In this document: piece by piece, positions 9,020-17,743 of the stretch
How the letters are laid out: every line of letters begins with the position of its first letter
Numbering within the stretch: the stretch's first letter is position 1
Source of the DNA: an uncultured Verrucomicrobia subdivision 3 bacterium
GTDB taxonomy: Bacteria; Verrucomicrobiota; Verrucomicrobiia; Limisphaerales; UBA11358
Direction: 5' to 3'
Assembly (NCBI GenBank): GCA_903878805.1
Contig: CAIRJF010000017.1
Location: forward strand, 1 to 64,000
Length of the DNA: 64,000 nucleotides
The notes under the pieces: model-generated
What the model was told of the DNA's origin: nothing
Seen by the model: the letters and a program-made list of their open reading frames with translations, nothing else
Databases searched by the model: none
Program-made: the position numbers and the translations under genes

Positions 9020-9658
9020 ATGAAAAAAAATCCCATTGCCGTGGCCGTGGTCGAGGACGTGAAAGGCACGCGCGAAAATCTCGTCGAGCTGCTGAAGCGC
9101 GCGGCCGGGCTGAACTGCGCGGGCGCTTTTGCGAGCGGCGAGGCGGCGGTGCGCGATTTGCCTACGCTCGCGCCGGATGTGGTTTTGATGGACGTGAATT
9201 TGCCGGGCATGAGCGGCGTGCAATGCACGGCGCAGTTGAAGGCGCGGTTGCCGAAGACACAGTTTCTGATGCTGACGGCGTATGAAAACAGCGAGCTGAT
9301 TTTTGAATCGTTGCGCGCTGGCGCGAGCGGCTACCTGATGAAAAATACGGAACCGAACGAAATTCTCGCGGCGATCGAGCAGGTTCACGCGGGCGGTTCG
9401 CCGATGTCCATGCAGATTGCGCGGAAAGTGGTGAGTCATTTTCAGGAGATTAAAAAGCCGTCGTTGGAGTTCGAGCAGTTGACGCCGCGCGAGCTGGAAA
9501 TTTTATCGCTGCTGGCCAAGGGATTTCTTTACAAGGAAATTGCGGACCAATTGAAAATCAGTTTGCACACGGTGCGCGGCCATGTGCATTTGGTTTACGA
9601 AAAACTTCATGTGCAGTCGCGGTCGGAGGCGATCATCAAATTTCTCGGGCAGAAATAA
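9020..9658 (+). CDS. NarL/FixJ-family response regulator
   Basis: A 212-residue regulator. The receiver domain has the acidic pair VVED near residue 12 and the phosphoacceptor Asp58 in VVLMDVNLPG. The LuxR-type helix-turn-helix begins at LTPRELEILSLLAKG and includes EIADQLKISLHTVRGHV. I start it at the ATG at 9020 and not at the longer frame from 8999, because MKKNPIAVAVVED fits the receiver domain. It follows the HisKA_3 sensor directly, so the pair very likely forms one phosphorelay. Targets are probably the flanking carbohydrate genes; the palindromes at 5916 and 9679 are candidate sites. Confidence 0.9.
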   Translation: MKKNPIAVAVVEDVKGTRENLVELLKRAAGLNCAGAFASGEAAVRDLPTLAPDVVLMDVNLPGMSGVQCTAQLKARLPKTQFLMLTAYENSELIFESLRAGASGYLMKNTEPNEILAAIEQVHAGGSPMSMQIARKVVSHFQEIKKPSLEFEQLTPRELEILSLLAKGFLYKEIADQLKISLHTVRGHVHLVYEKLHVQSRSEAIIKFLGQK

Positions 9659-9678
9659 TTTTCAGCGGCGACTGGAAA

Positions 9679-9694
9679 CAGAACGAATGTTCTG
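9679..9694. promoter_or_regulatory. palindromic site upstream of the pseudopilin gene
   Basis: CAGAACGAATGTTCTG has 6-bp perfect arms around a 4-nt spacer. It lies 35 bp before the pseudopilin start and 20 bp after the regulator stop. Fifteen bases of it (ACAGAACGAATGTTC) recur exactly at 15323-15337 before the GH50-type gene, which argues for a shared regulator. Confidence 0.45.
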
Positions 9695-9728
9695 TGGCGC
9701 GTTGAAACAAGTTTTGCGAGAGTGAACC

Positions 9729-10493
9729 ATGATTTCCACGTCCGTTTGCCAACCGCGCGCATGCTCGCCGTTTTTCCGCAAGTCCAAGGCTTTCACGCTA
9801 ATCGAATTGTTGGTGGTGATTGCCATCATCGCGATTTTGGCGGCGATGTTGTTGCCGGCATTATCGGCGGCGAAAAAAAAGGCGCAGCAAACTTCGTGTC
9901 TGAACAACTTCAAGCAGCTCGGGCTGGCGTTGCGGATGTATGATGATGACAGTAATGATCGCTTGCCGCCGGGAAATCCGGTTTGGGGATTGTTGTTCGG
10001 CCAATACGCGGGCTACGGAACTTTCCTGACGGATTTGAACGGCACGTTGCCGTATTACATCCACAGTTATTTGCAGTTGCCCGACGCTTCGGCGCAGACG
10101 AACACCATCAACGTGATGATTTGTCCGGGCGCTTTGTCTTACACGCCCAGCACAGCGGTGGAAACTTGGCATCGCCAAATCTACGGAATGTATAACATCA
10201 AATTCGCCGACACCAACGCGACGGGTTTGAACATCAATCCTTTCGGCGAATACACCGGCTCGGCCTCGACCGGGCCGTCGGTCAAATTGAGCGTCGTCAG
10301 CGCGGCGGGTTCGCTTTCGGAAATTTGGGCCATGTGCGATTTGGATCAAACCGGCTTCAAATCGAATTCTAGCCAGACGCCGTCGTGGTCCGGCAATACG
10401 CCGACGACGCCGTCGCACGGCAAGGTGCGCAACTACATTTATTTCGACGGTCACGCGAGTTCGAAGTCCGTGCCGACGACCGGCAAATTTTAA
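9729..10493 (+). CDS. pseudopilin-like secreted protein with type II secretion leader
   Basis: A 254-residue protein whose leader KSKA precedes [20 protein letters not shown], the prepilin cleavage/methylation motif with Glu at position 5 and a single long hydrophobic helix. The body contains the family features [18 protein letters not shown] and a carboxyl-terminal FDGHASS segment, as in the DUF1559-type proteins abundant in Planctomycetes and Verrucomicrobia. Such proteins are processed by prepilin peptidase and held at the inner membrane. No secretion machinery is encoded nearby, so its partners must be elsewhere. It sits between the regulator and the hydrolase genes, and its role in polysaccharide use is unknown. 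Confidence 0.8.
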   Translation: MISTSVCQPRACSPFFRKSKAFTLIELLVVIAIIAILAAMLLPALSAAKKKAQQTSCLNNFKQLGLALRMYDDDSNDRLPPGNPVWGLLFGQYAGYGTFLTDLNGTLPYYIHSYLQLPDASAQTNTINVMICPGALSYTPSTAVETWHRQIYGMYNIKFADTNATGLNINPFGEYTGSASTGPSVKLSVVSAAGSLSEIWAMCDLDQTGFKSNSSQTPSWSGNTPTTPSHGKVRNYIYFDGHASSKSVPTTGKF

Positions 10494-10528
10494 TCCGAAT
10501 TTTTTTCTCAATCCAACCACTCCAAAAA

Positions 10529-12847
10529 ATGAAATCAAAAATCCCCTCCGTCGTGTTTGCCGTTGCCGCCGTGCTCGTTGGCCATGTTAGTGAAGTGCGC
10601 GCCCAAAATGCCACCGTGAGCACCAATGTGTTCGCCGAATCCACCGTGCAATACGCGGCTGGCACGCTCACGACATCGTTTACAAATTATGTTTCCGGCT
10701 ACAACAAGGTTAAATACAGCCTCACAGCACCGGCCAAAAGTTATTTCAAATTTGATTTCACGGGCCAGAATCCGAACACGAATTATCTCCTAAAATTCAG
10801 TTTTCCGCTCGCGAATAACAACGGCAACACGCATGTCTTGTTGTATGCGTTGAACCAGTCTTACACGACGTTCGTCACTAACAAGCCCAGCCTGACGTGG
10901 TCGAACGCGCAGGCCAATTTTACCGGCACAAACGAGGCGCTCTTCGACGCGATGCTGACCAGCGGCACTTTCAGCGCCACGCAGCTCGGCGACTTCGTGG
11001 ACGCCGGCGGTAATTCCAACAGCATGGTCGCATCCATCGCCGTGCCGTGGGGCCAGTATCTTTTCAATAACCAAATCGTCGTCGTGCTCACGGCGACGAA
11101 TGATCCGGCGAACGTAAATGGTAACGGCGCGCGGCTGGCGTTGAACTCCGCGACGGCGACGTTTCAACCGTTGACTGTCGGCAAGCTGCCGCCGAGCATC
11201 ACGAGCATCGCCAATCAGACCGTGCAATCCACCACCAGTTCGTCGGCGATTGCGTTCACCGTCAGCGATCCGGTGGACGCCGCCGCGTCGTTGAACAACA
11301 TCACCGTCTCGCTGGGCAACACCAACGTCACGCTGACTACGACCAACATCACCGCCGGCTTGGGCGGCAATCGCACGCTGACGTTCACGCCGGTTTCCAA
11401 TCTCAACGCCGGCCAGACGGCGAATGTCACCGTCACCGTCGTGGTCACCGACAGCAGCGGCAACAGCGCGAGCACATCGTTCACGCTGACCGTGCCGCCG
11501 TTTATTTCATTGCCGGTGGTGTTGAGCGGAACGAATGTAAATTACATTGCGCCGACGAATCTCATCGGCGCGGGCAGCGTCACGATTCCTTTTCAAGTCG
11601 TGGACACAAACGTGGCGGCTACGAACTTGATTGTGACCGGCGCGATTTCGGCGTATTCGACAAATCTCGGCAGCGTCAGTTTCACTTCGACGAACGGCAT
11701 CGCGCCGAACACAAATAATTGCACGCTCACCATCAACGCCACCGGCAGCGGCGTCGGCGTCGTGAACGTGACGGTCATTGACCCGGTGAACGCCGTCACC
11801 AACACCCTGCCCGTCGCGCTGATGGTTTTGCCGGACGCCAGTTACGCGGCCTGCGACAAAATGAATTATCAGCCGTCCACTTCGTATTCATCGAGCAGCG
11901 GCCACGCCGACCTCACGCCCGCATCTGCGAATTTGTGGGCTGCGCGCAGCACGTCCGGCTCGGTGAATTTGCTGACTTCGACCGCGTCCGGCAGCATTAC
12001 CGGCGGCTGGCCCACGGTGCGCGGCTCAAGCAGCGGCAATTCCGACCAACTTCGACTCGTCGGCGCGCCTTACGCCGCGAGCAGCCACAAAGTTTTGTTC
12101 GCGAGCATCAACGCGCAGTGGGCCGACCTCTCGGCGTATGGCGCTTCGGCATTTTATCCAGGAAATTCCACCGGCGGTTTTGTTGAATTCGCCGCAGATG
12201 GCAACACCACCGGCGTGGCGATGGCTGCTGTTTGCACGGTGACCAATTCGTTGAACACGACTAACAACGACGGCTCGTTCTACCTCGGTCTTTACAACGG
12301 CACGAACGCGGCTTCCGTGAACACCAACCTTTCGCAAGCCATTCCGAATTTCAACACCAGCGGCGTGTTGCCGAATTCGCCCGTCAACATCGTCATCAGC
12401 TACGACACCGACACCGGCATCAGCAAAATGTGGCTGAACCAATCCGACTCCACCGGCGCGAGCGTCAGCCTGCAAGATGTCGCCGTGACGAATCTCGCCA
12501 ACGTCAGTTATCTCGTGCTGCGCCAAAATGCGAACATGGGCAGCATCCTCATTCAAAACGCGGCGGTGAAAGTCGTCACCAAACCCGTGCCCACCATCAC
12601 CGGCATCACGCAAACCGGCGCGAACACGTATCAAATCAAATTCACCTCCGCCACCGGCAGCGGCGGCACGGCGTCGGTCGTCGGCGCGTCCACGGTGAAC
12701 GGCACTTACAACACCGTGTCCTCGACGATTTCCGAATCACCGTCCGGCTCCGGCAATTTCACCGCGACCGTCACCGGCTCCGGCAGCCAGATGTTTTACA
12801 AGATCGCGCAAAGTGGCGGCACACCGACCGTTACTTTTCCGTTCTGA
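10529..12847 (+). CDS. large secreted multi-domain adhesive or carbohydrate-binding protein
   Basis: I start at the ATG at 10529 because a signal peptide follows at once (MKSKIPSVVFAVAAVLVGHV, cleavage near VRAQ). The product has 772 residues and is very rich in Thr, Asn, Ser, Val and Gly. An amino-terminal region (ESTVQYAAGTLTTSFTNYV) recalls DNRLRE/CBM96-type modules. A cadherin/Ig-like domain (PPSITSIANQTVQS to SGNSASTSFTLTVPP) follows, then a beta-sandwich region and a final GITQTGANTYQIKFTSATG module seen in other verrucomicrobial secreted proteins. No catalytic motif is seen. Its place before two hydrolases suggests surface binding of the polysaccharide. Confidence 0.6.
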   Translation: MKSKIPSVVFAVAAVLVGHVSEVRAQNATVSTNVFAESTVQYAAGTLTTSFTNYVSGYNKVKYSLTAPAKSYFKFDFTGQNPNTNYLLKFSFPLANNNGNTHVLLYALNQSYTTFVTNKPSLTWSNAQANFTGTNEALFDAMLTSGTFSATQLGDFVDAGGNSNSMVASIAVPWGQYLFNNQIVVVLTATNDPANVNGNGARLALNSATATFQPLTVGKLPPSITSIANQTVQSTTSSSAIAFTVSDPVDAAASLNNITVSLGNTNVTLTTTNITAGLGGNRTLTFTPVSNLNAGQTANVTVTVVVTDSSGNSASTSFTLTVPPFISLPVVLSGTNVNYIAPTNLIGAGSVTIPFQVVDTNVAATNLIVTGAISAYSTNLGSVSFTSTNGIAPNTNNCTLTINATGSGVGVVNVTVIDPVNAVTNTLPVALMVLPDASYAACDKMNYQPSTSYSSSSGHADLTPASANLWAARSTSGSVNLLTSTASGSITGGWPTVRGSSSGNSDQLRLVGAPYAASSHKVLFASINAQWADLSAYGASAFYPGNSTGGFVEFAADGNTTGVAMAAVCTVTNSLNTTNNDGSFYLGLYNGTNAASVNTNLSQAIPNFNTSGVLPNSPVNIVISYDTDTGISKMWLNQSDSTGASVSLQDVAVTNLANVSYLVLRQNANMGSILIQNAAVKVVTKPVPTITGITQTGANTYQIKFTSATGSGGTASVVGASTVNGTYNTVSSTISESPSGSGNFTATVTGSGSQMFYKIAQSGGTPTVTFPF

Positions 12848-12865
12848 TTTTAGGGGCGCTGGCAT

Positions 12866-12906
12866 AACCTCCGGATGGACGCGCGTCTGTCCGGAGGTTG
12901 TGTTTT
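12866..12906 (+). terminator. strong hairpin, probable terminator or attenuator
   Basis: AACCTCCGGA (12866-12875) pairs perfectly with TCCGGAGGTT (12890-12899), and a GACGCGCGTC palindrome lies inside. GTGTTTT follows, a modest T-run. It lies between the adhesive protein gene and the clan GH-A hydrolase gene, so it may end one transcript or dampen read-through into the next. Confidence 0.6.
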
Positions 12907-12921
12907 AGAAAAATAAAAATC

Positions 12922-15318
12922 ATGCGGCTCCTGCCAAAAAAAATTGCCGGCGGAAAAATAATTTTCGCCGCGCTGATTTTTTTGTTTGCCGCCAAAATTT
13001 CCGCCGCGACTGTCACGTTGCAAACCAACATTATCGGTTCCACGCCCGCCATCCTCGGCTACAACCTCAGCCATTTTTATCCCGGCAGCAACACACGCGA
13101 TTGGTGGCGTTACGCTGGCGTGAACGGCGCGCGCATTTTCATTTCGCCGAGCCAGATTGAATCCGCCGGAACCATCGCCGCCGCCGCCGGACTCGTCGGC
13201 GTAAGCAACCAAGCCTCGTTTCTCGCGTGTCGCGCGGCGATGCACACCAACCAGTTCAATCCGAATTACATTCCGTGGTCGTCCATCACGAACAATTACA
13301 ACAGCAACGATCTTTATCCCGTCAACCACATCCTCGTCGCGCCCGCGCTCACGGCGTTGCACAACCTCGGCATCCAAATTTGCGCGCAAATCACCGCGTC
13401 GCAATCCACGTTTCCCATCACCGACACGAACGACTGGCCGGACCTTTGGGGCTTGTGGCATCACTACTACGCGCAGGCGTTTTATCTTGGCTGCTATTTT
13501 GACGTGCAGCGTTTTGAAATTTACAACGAGCCGAACGCCAGCGGCGGCCCGACGCAAACAAACTTTCTGTTGCGCCTGCAATTCGCGTCCGACGCGATTT
13601 CCAACGCGCTCGCGGATGTAAATTCACTTTACGGCAAAACGCTTTCGCCCGTCGTCCTCGCGCCCACGCTCGCCGGCGGCGCGGTCGGGCATTGGTCAGA
13701 TTGGGGTTTGCAAATGGTCACGAATCGTCATGTGAATTTTCTCGGCCAATCGAATCCGAATTTTTTGCTGTTTCAAAAATACGATTATCATCAATACGAC
13801 AGTTCGCCCGGAACTTTCGGCAGCGATCTCGCGACGCTGAACGCCGATTTGCAATCCACGATGTCGCCGGAAACGCCGCTGCCCGCCGTCATCACGGAAT
13901 TCAACACGCACACTGCTGCGAATTTTGACAACCTCACGAACACGCTCGACACGCCGACCGAATACGCCGACCTCGGCTCGATTTGCAACGAGCTGCTGAC
14001 GAATCAGGCGAGCGAACTTTACGCCTTCAAATTCAGCCAGGTCGGTTACGCCGGAAGTTATCCGGTGCAAAAAAACGCGATGTTCTATGTGGACAACACG
14101 AATTCGCCTTACAACATCGGCGGTATCAGCAAAGGCGGCGAAGTCTATCGCCTCTTCAACAAAGGTTTTGCCGCCGGTCGCACGCGCCTCAAAGTCACCG
14201 AAAGTTCCGGCGCGGCCAGTTTGGAAACGCACGCCAGCTACGATCCGGCGACGCAGTGCTACCATCTTTTTTCCGCGAACAGCACCGCGAGCGCGGTGTC
14301 GTTGAATCTTGATTTGAGCGCGTTGAACTTGCCGGCGTCGAATCACATTTTGCTCGAAGAAGTCAGCGAAACAAATTACGGCAGCGGTTTGCTCTGGACT
14401 AATTTGCCCGCGAATTCTGTTGTTGCCGCGCCGCAAAATGCGAACACCGTCTGGCTCCTCACCGCGCCCGCGCGGCCGCAACAGGCCGAGCAAATTATTT
14501 TTGCGAGCGACGACGCCGAAGTGCGCGATGGCGCGAACAAAAATGTAAATTACGGTTCCGCCACGACGATGACCGCGCGCAACGATTCCGCCAGCACCGC
14601 GAACCGCCGCGCCGCGCTGATGAAATTTCATCTACCGACAACTAATTTCGCCGGCATCGAATTCGCCTTACTGTCGCTGCCGGCCGCGTGCGCGACGAGC
14701 AATTGCGTGGCCCAGGCGCATGTTTATTTTTTGACGAACACCGCTTGGACGCAAAGTGCCGTGACGTGGAGCAGCGCGCCGAATTTGCGCCAGAATATTC
14801 CCGCCGGCGCAAAAATCACGAACAGCGTGATTCAAGGCGTCGGCACAAACGCCAGCATCGTCGGGCAAATCGTCGTGACGACGACAACGGTCTCGGAAAA
14901 AATAATTGACCTCACCGATTTTTTGCGCGGCCAGACGAATCAGGATTTTTCCATTCTCATCGTGCAAGATCCGCGCTGGGACGTGGCGTTGCCCGCGCTG
15001 ACCACCGGCGACGTGCAGCCCGACGGCGTGCAAATCGCCACTACCGAAAGCGGCAGCGGCCCACGCCTGCGGCTCGTCATGGCCGCCACGAACGCGCCGG
15101 CCATCACGGGAATTTCGGCGAAAACAAACGGCAGCCTTGTTTTTAATTTTTCCGGCCTGGCGAACAATCAACTGCGCGTGCAGGCAACCACGAATCTCGC
15201 GGACACAAACTGGCTGAATCTCACCACGAATTTTTTCAGCACCGGCGGCGCGTGGAATTGGACAAATTTTGACGTGACGAATTTTCCGCAGCGATTTTAT
15301 CGCGTCGTCTCGCCGTGA
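12922..15318 (+). CDS. secreted clan GH-A glycoside hydrolase with DNRLRE-type carbohydrate-binding tail
   Basis: The ATG at 12922 starts a signal peptide (GGKIIFAALIFLFAAKISAA). Residues 35-430 look like a (beta/alpha)8 retaining glycosidase of clan GH-A: the acid/base is probably Glu203 in RFEIYNEPN and the nucleophile Glu326 in AVITEFNTH. The overall look is closest to GH39/GH86-type enzymes (agarase or porphyranase group), but the family is not certain. From about residue 530 a DNRLRE/CBM96-like module begins (IIFASDDAEVRDGANKNVNY, then MKFHLP and DLTDFLRGQ), followed by a short Ig-like tail. The module binds polysaccharide. The gene follows the large binding protein and precedes an agarase-like gene. 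Confidence 0.75.
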   Translation: MRLLPKKIAGGKIIFAALIFLFAAKISAATVTLQTNIIGSTPAILGYNLSHFYPGSNTRDWWRYAGVNGARIFISPSQIESAGTIAAAAGLVGVSNQASFLACRAAMHTNQFNPNYIPWSSITNNYNSNDLYPVNHILVAPALTALHNLGIQICAQITASQSTFPITDTNDWPDLWGLWHHYYAQAFYLGCYFDVQRFEIYNEPNASGGPTQTNFLLRLQFASDAISNALADVNSLYGKTLSPVVLAPTLAGGAVGHWSDWGLQMVTNRHVNFLGQSNPNFLLFQKYDYHQYDSSPGTFGSDLATLNADLQSTMSPETPLPAVITEFNTHTAANFDNLTNTLDTPTEYADLGSICNELLTNQASELYAFKFSQVGYAGSYPVQKNAMFYVDNTNSPYNIGGISKGGEVYRLFNKGFAAGRTRLKVTESSGAASLETHASYDPATQCYHLFSANSTASAVSLNLDLSALNLPASNHILLEEVSETNYGSGLLWTNLPANSVVAAPQNANTVWLLTAPARPQQAEQIIFASDDAEVRDGANKNVNYGSATTMTARNDSASTANRRAALMKFHLPTTNFAGIEFALLSLPAACATSNCVAQAHVYFLTNTAWTQSAVTWSSAPNLRQNIPAGAKITNSVIQGVGTNASIVGQIVVTTTTVSEKIIDLTDFLRGQTNQDFSILIVQDPRWDVALPALTTGDVQPDGVQIATTESGSGPRLRLVMAATNAPAITGISAKTNGSLVFNFSGLANNQLRVQATTNLADTNWLNLTTNFFSTGGAWNWTNFDVTNFPQRFYRVVSP

Positions 15319-15322
15319 GCGC

Positions 15323-15337
15323 ACAGAACGAATGTTC
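15323..15337. promoter_or_regulatory. second copy of the ACAGAACGAATGTTC site
   Basis: This repeats exactly 15 bases of the site at 9678-9692, with the core GAAC-N4-GTTC palindrome. It begins 5 bp after the stop of the clan GH-A hydrolase and about 37 bp before the GH50-type gene, a sensible place for an operator. Confidence 0.45.
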
Positions 15338-15374
15338 CGATGGCAAAAACTTTCCGCGTGTCATAATTGAGGCA

Positions 15375-16799
15375 ATGAAATTTCCGGCAAAAATCAAACT
15401 GGCGTGCGCGCTCGTCTCCGCGCTGCTGCCGCTTTTGCCGGTGCGCGCGGAAATTTCCGTGCCGGTCGCCACCAAGCCGGACGCGCAATGGAAAAATTTC
15501 ACCGCCCGCACGCTCGACGATTTGCCCGCGCTCGCGCCGGACGCCGGTATCGACCAATTTGGCGGTTTACTCGGGCGCACGGAAAATGCCACCGGCTTTT
15601 TTCACACCGCAAAAATCGGCGACCGTTGGTGGCTCGTGGATCCCGCCGGCGGTTTGTTTTTGAACGCCGGCGTGGCCTCGGTCAAAACCATCGCCGCGCC
15701 GGGCGCGGAATTGGTGCTGGACAAAAACTTCGGCAACAAATCCGGCTGGGCGCTGGCGACGGCGGAATTGCTGCACACAAACGGCTTCAACGGCACGGGC
15801 GCGTGGAGCGAGGACGATTTTTTATCCGCCGCCAAACCGCATCTCGCCTACACGCGTTTGCTTGGTTTCATGGCGGGCTACGGCAAAATTCGCGGCGGCA
15901 CGCACATGCAGCCCGGCCACGTCGGCTATCCGAACGACTGCATTTTTGTCTTCGATCCACAGTTTGAAAAATATTGCAACGACTACGCGAAACCGCTCGC
16001 GGCGAACAAAAATGACCCGTGGCTGCTGGGTTATTTTTCCGACAACGAAATGCCGTTTCCGAAACACGCGCTGACGAATTTTCTCGCGTTACCGGAAACG
16101 GACGCCGGCCACCTTGCGGCGCTGAAATTTTTGCAATCACGGCACGGCGCAAGCGCGACCGTTCACAATGTGACCGCAAAAGACGAAAGTGATTTTCTCG
16201 CGTTCGTCGCCGAAAAATATTTTTCCACCGTGGCGCACGCGATTAAAAAATACGATCCGAACCATCTTTTTCTCGGCTCGCGCTTTTACGCGGTGGACAT
16301 CGCGAAGCCAGAATTGTTCCGCGCCTGCGGGCCATTTGTGGACGTGGTCTCGATGAATTATTACCGCGCGTGGACGCCGGACGCGGCGACGATGCAGATG
16401 TGGGCGCGCGAATCCGGTCGGCCGGTTCTCATCACCGAATGGTATGCGAAGGCCGCGGATTCCGGTTTGGCGAACACCGGCGGCGCGGGCTGGCTCGTCA
16501 AATCGCAGCGCGAGCGCGGAATTTTTTACCAAAATTTTGCGCTTGGTTTGCTGGAGTCAAAAGTCTGTGTCGGCTGGCACTGGTTTCGTTATTCCGACAA
16601 CGACCCGGAGGAAAAGGGCGTGGATCCGTCAAACCGCGATTCCAACAAGGGCATTGTGAACAATCGTTACGAACCTTACGCGCCGCTGCTCGCGACGATG
16701 AAATCGTTGAACGAAAAAATTTATTCGCTCGCAGATTATTTTGACCACGCCGAAAGCGCGAGCGCGGACAAGCGTTTGCCCGGCGAAAAAGGCGACTGA
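15375..16799 (+). CDS. GH50-type beta-agarase-like secreted hydrolase
   Basis: The ATG at 15375 opens a signal peptide (IKLACALVSALLPLLPVRAE), giving 474 residues. IDQFGGLL near residue 60 and GDRWWLVDPAGGLFLNAGVASV match the entry region of GH50 and related agarases. The probable acid/base is Glu225 in GYFSDNEMPF and the nucleophile Glu355 in PVLITEWYAKA. WHWFRYSDND near the end also fits. GH50 enzymes cut beta-1,4 links in agarose; related GH2/GH42-like enzymes act on other beta-galactans, so the substrate is not fixed. It is upstream of two esterase-like genes in the same orientation with 7-bp spacing, probably one transcript. Confidence 0.75.
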   Translation: MKFPAKIKLACALVSALLPLLPVRAEISVPVATKPDAQWKNFTARTLDDLPALAPDAGIDQFGGLLGRTENATGFFHTAKIGDRWWLVDPAGGLFLNAGVASVKTIAAPGAELVLDKNFGNKSGWALATAELLHTNGFNGTGAWSEDDFLSAAKPHLAYTRLLGFMAGYGKIRGGTHMQPGHVGYPNDCIFVFDPQFEKYCNDYAKPLAANKNDPWLLGYFSDNEMPFPKHALTNFLALPETDAGHLAALKFLQSRHGASATVHNVTAKDESDFLAFVAEKYFSTVAHAIKKYDPNHLFLGSRFYAVDIAKPELFRACGPFVDVVSMNYYRAWTPDAATMQMWARESGRPVLITEWYAKAADSGLANTGGAGWLVKSQRERGIFYQNFALGLLESKVCVGWHWFRYSDNDPEEKGVDPSNRDSNKGIVNNRYEPYAPLLATMKSLNEKIYSLADYFDHAESASADKRLPGEKGD

Positions 16800-16806
16800 A
16801 AATTCC

Positions 16807-17736
16807 ATGAAAAAATTGCTCTACATTTTTTTGTTTGCCGGTCTTATCGCCCGCGCGCAAACCGCGACGAACGACATCGAGGAACCCGCACCGGCGAAAG
16901 GAAAATTTGCGCCGCCGGTTTATCCGACGAATGTGCGCGTGGAAGCGAACGTGCCGTATCTCGGCGACGACCGTGCGGAAAAAGCGGATTTGTATTTTCC
17001 GCTGCAACTGCCGAAAGACAAAAAGTTGCCGGCGATTCTCATCATTCACGGCGGCGGGTTCAACGACGGCGACAAGGCGCGTCCGCGCGAAATGAACATC
17101 GCCACGAATCTTGTTTTGCAAAATTACGTTTGCATGAGCATCAACTACAAACTGCGCCGCAAGGCCGGCGACGTGACGTGGCCGCAGGCGGTTTATGACG
17201 CGAAGGCGGCGGTGCGCTGGCTGCGCAAAAATGCGGAGCGCCTGCAGATTGATCCGAATCGCATCGGCGTCATCGGCTGCTCCGCCGGCGGCAATCTCGC
17301 GACGATGCTTGCGCTCACGCAGCCGAAGGACGGATTTGATTTGCCGGAACCGAACGGCGGCGTTTCGTCGGCCGTGACTTGCGCGGTGGATTTTTACGGC
17401 GCGGTGGATTTGATGAATTATCACGACATGAAGATGTTCAACAAAACGCGCGCCGAAGCGCCGGAGCTTTATGTGAAGGCGTCGCCGGTGACTTACGCGC
17501 GCAAAGACGCGCCGCCGATTTTGCTCGTCCACGGCACGGCGGACGCCGTCGTGCCCGTCACGCAAAGCCAGACGCTCGACGCGGCGCTGACGAAAGTTGG
17601 CGCGGAACATCAATTCGTCATCGTTCCGGACGCGCCGCACACCTTTCATTTGCAGCCGAAACAACGTGATTTGCGTCCGCTGGTTTTTGAGTTTTTCGGA
17701 AAACATTTGAAAGACGAAACGGCGGCGGCAAAATAA
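16807..17736 (+). CDS. secreted alpha/beta-hydrolase, esterase-like (first of a tandem pair)
   Basis: The ATG at 16807 starts a signal peptide (MKKLLYIFLFAGLIARAQ); the product has 309 residues. It carries the oxyanion motif HGGGF, the nucleophile elbow GCSAGG with its Ser, an Asp in HGTADAVVPV and a His in APHTFHL, a complete triad of the BD-FAE/acetyl-xylan esterase type. Such enzymes remove acetyl or feruloyl groups from polysaccharides. It starts 7 bp after the GH50-type gene and is followed after 7 bp by a paralogue. The substrate is inferred only from context. Confidence 0.8.
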   Translation: MKKLLYIFLFAGLIARAQTATNDIEEPAPAKGKFAPPVYPTNVRVEANVPYLGDDRAEKADLYFPLQLPKDKKLPAILIIHGGGFNDGDKARPREMNIATNLVLQNYVCMSINYKLRRKAGDVTWPQAVYDAKAAVRWLRKNAERLQIDPNRIGVIGCSAGGNLATMLALTQPKDGFDLPEPNGGVSSAVTCAVDFYGAVDLMNYHDMKMFNKTRAEAPELYVKASPVTYARKDAPPILLVHGTADAVVPVTQSQTLDAALTKVGAEHQFVIVPDAPHTFHLQPKQRDLRPLVFEFFGKHLKDETAAAK

Positions 17737-17743
17737 TTTTCGG

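Noticed and set aside
9679-9694. GAAC-N4-GTTC palindromes taken as LexA boxes
   Set aside because: The reported verrucomicrobial LexA motif has the half-sites in the opposite order (TGTTC-N4-GAACA), and the genes that follow are not DNA-repair genes.
13696-14631. 311-codon minus frame over the clan GH-A hydrolase
   Set aside because: Shadow of a secreted enzyme with complete catalytic residues.
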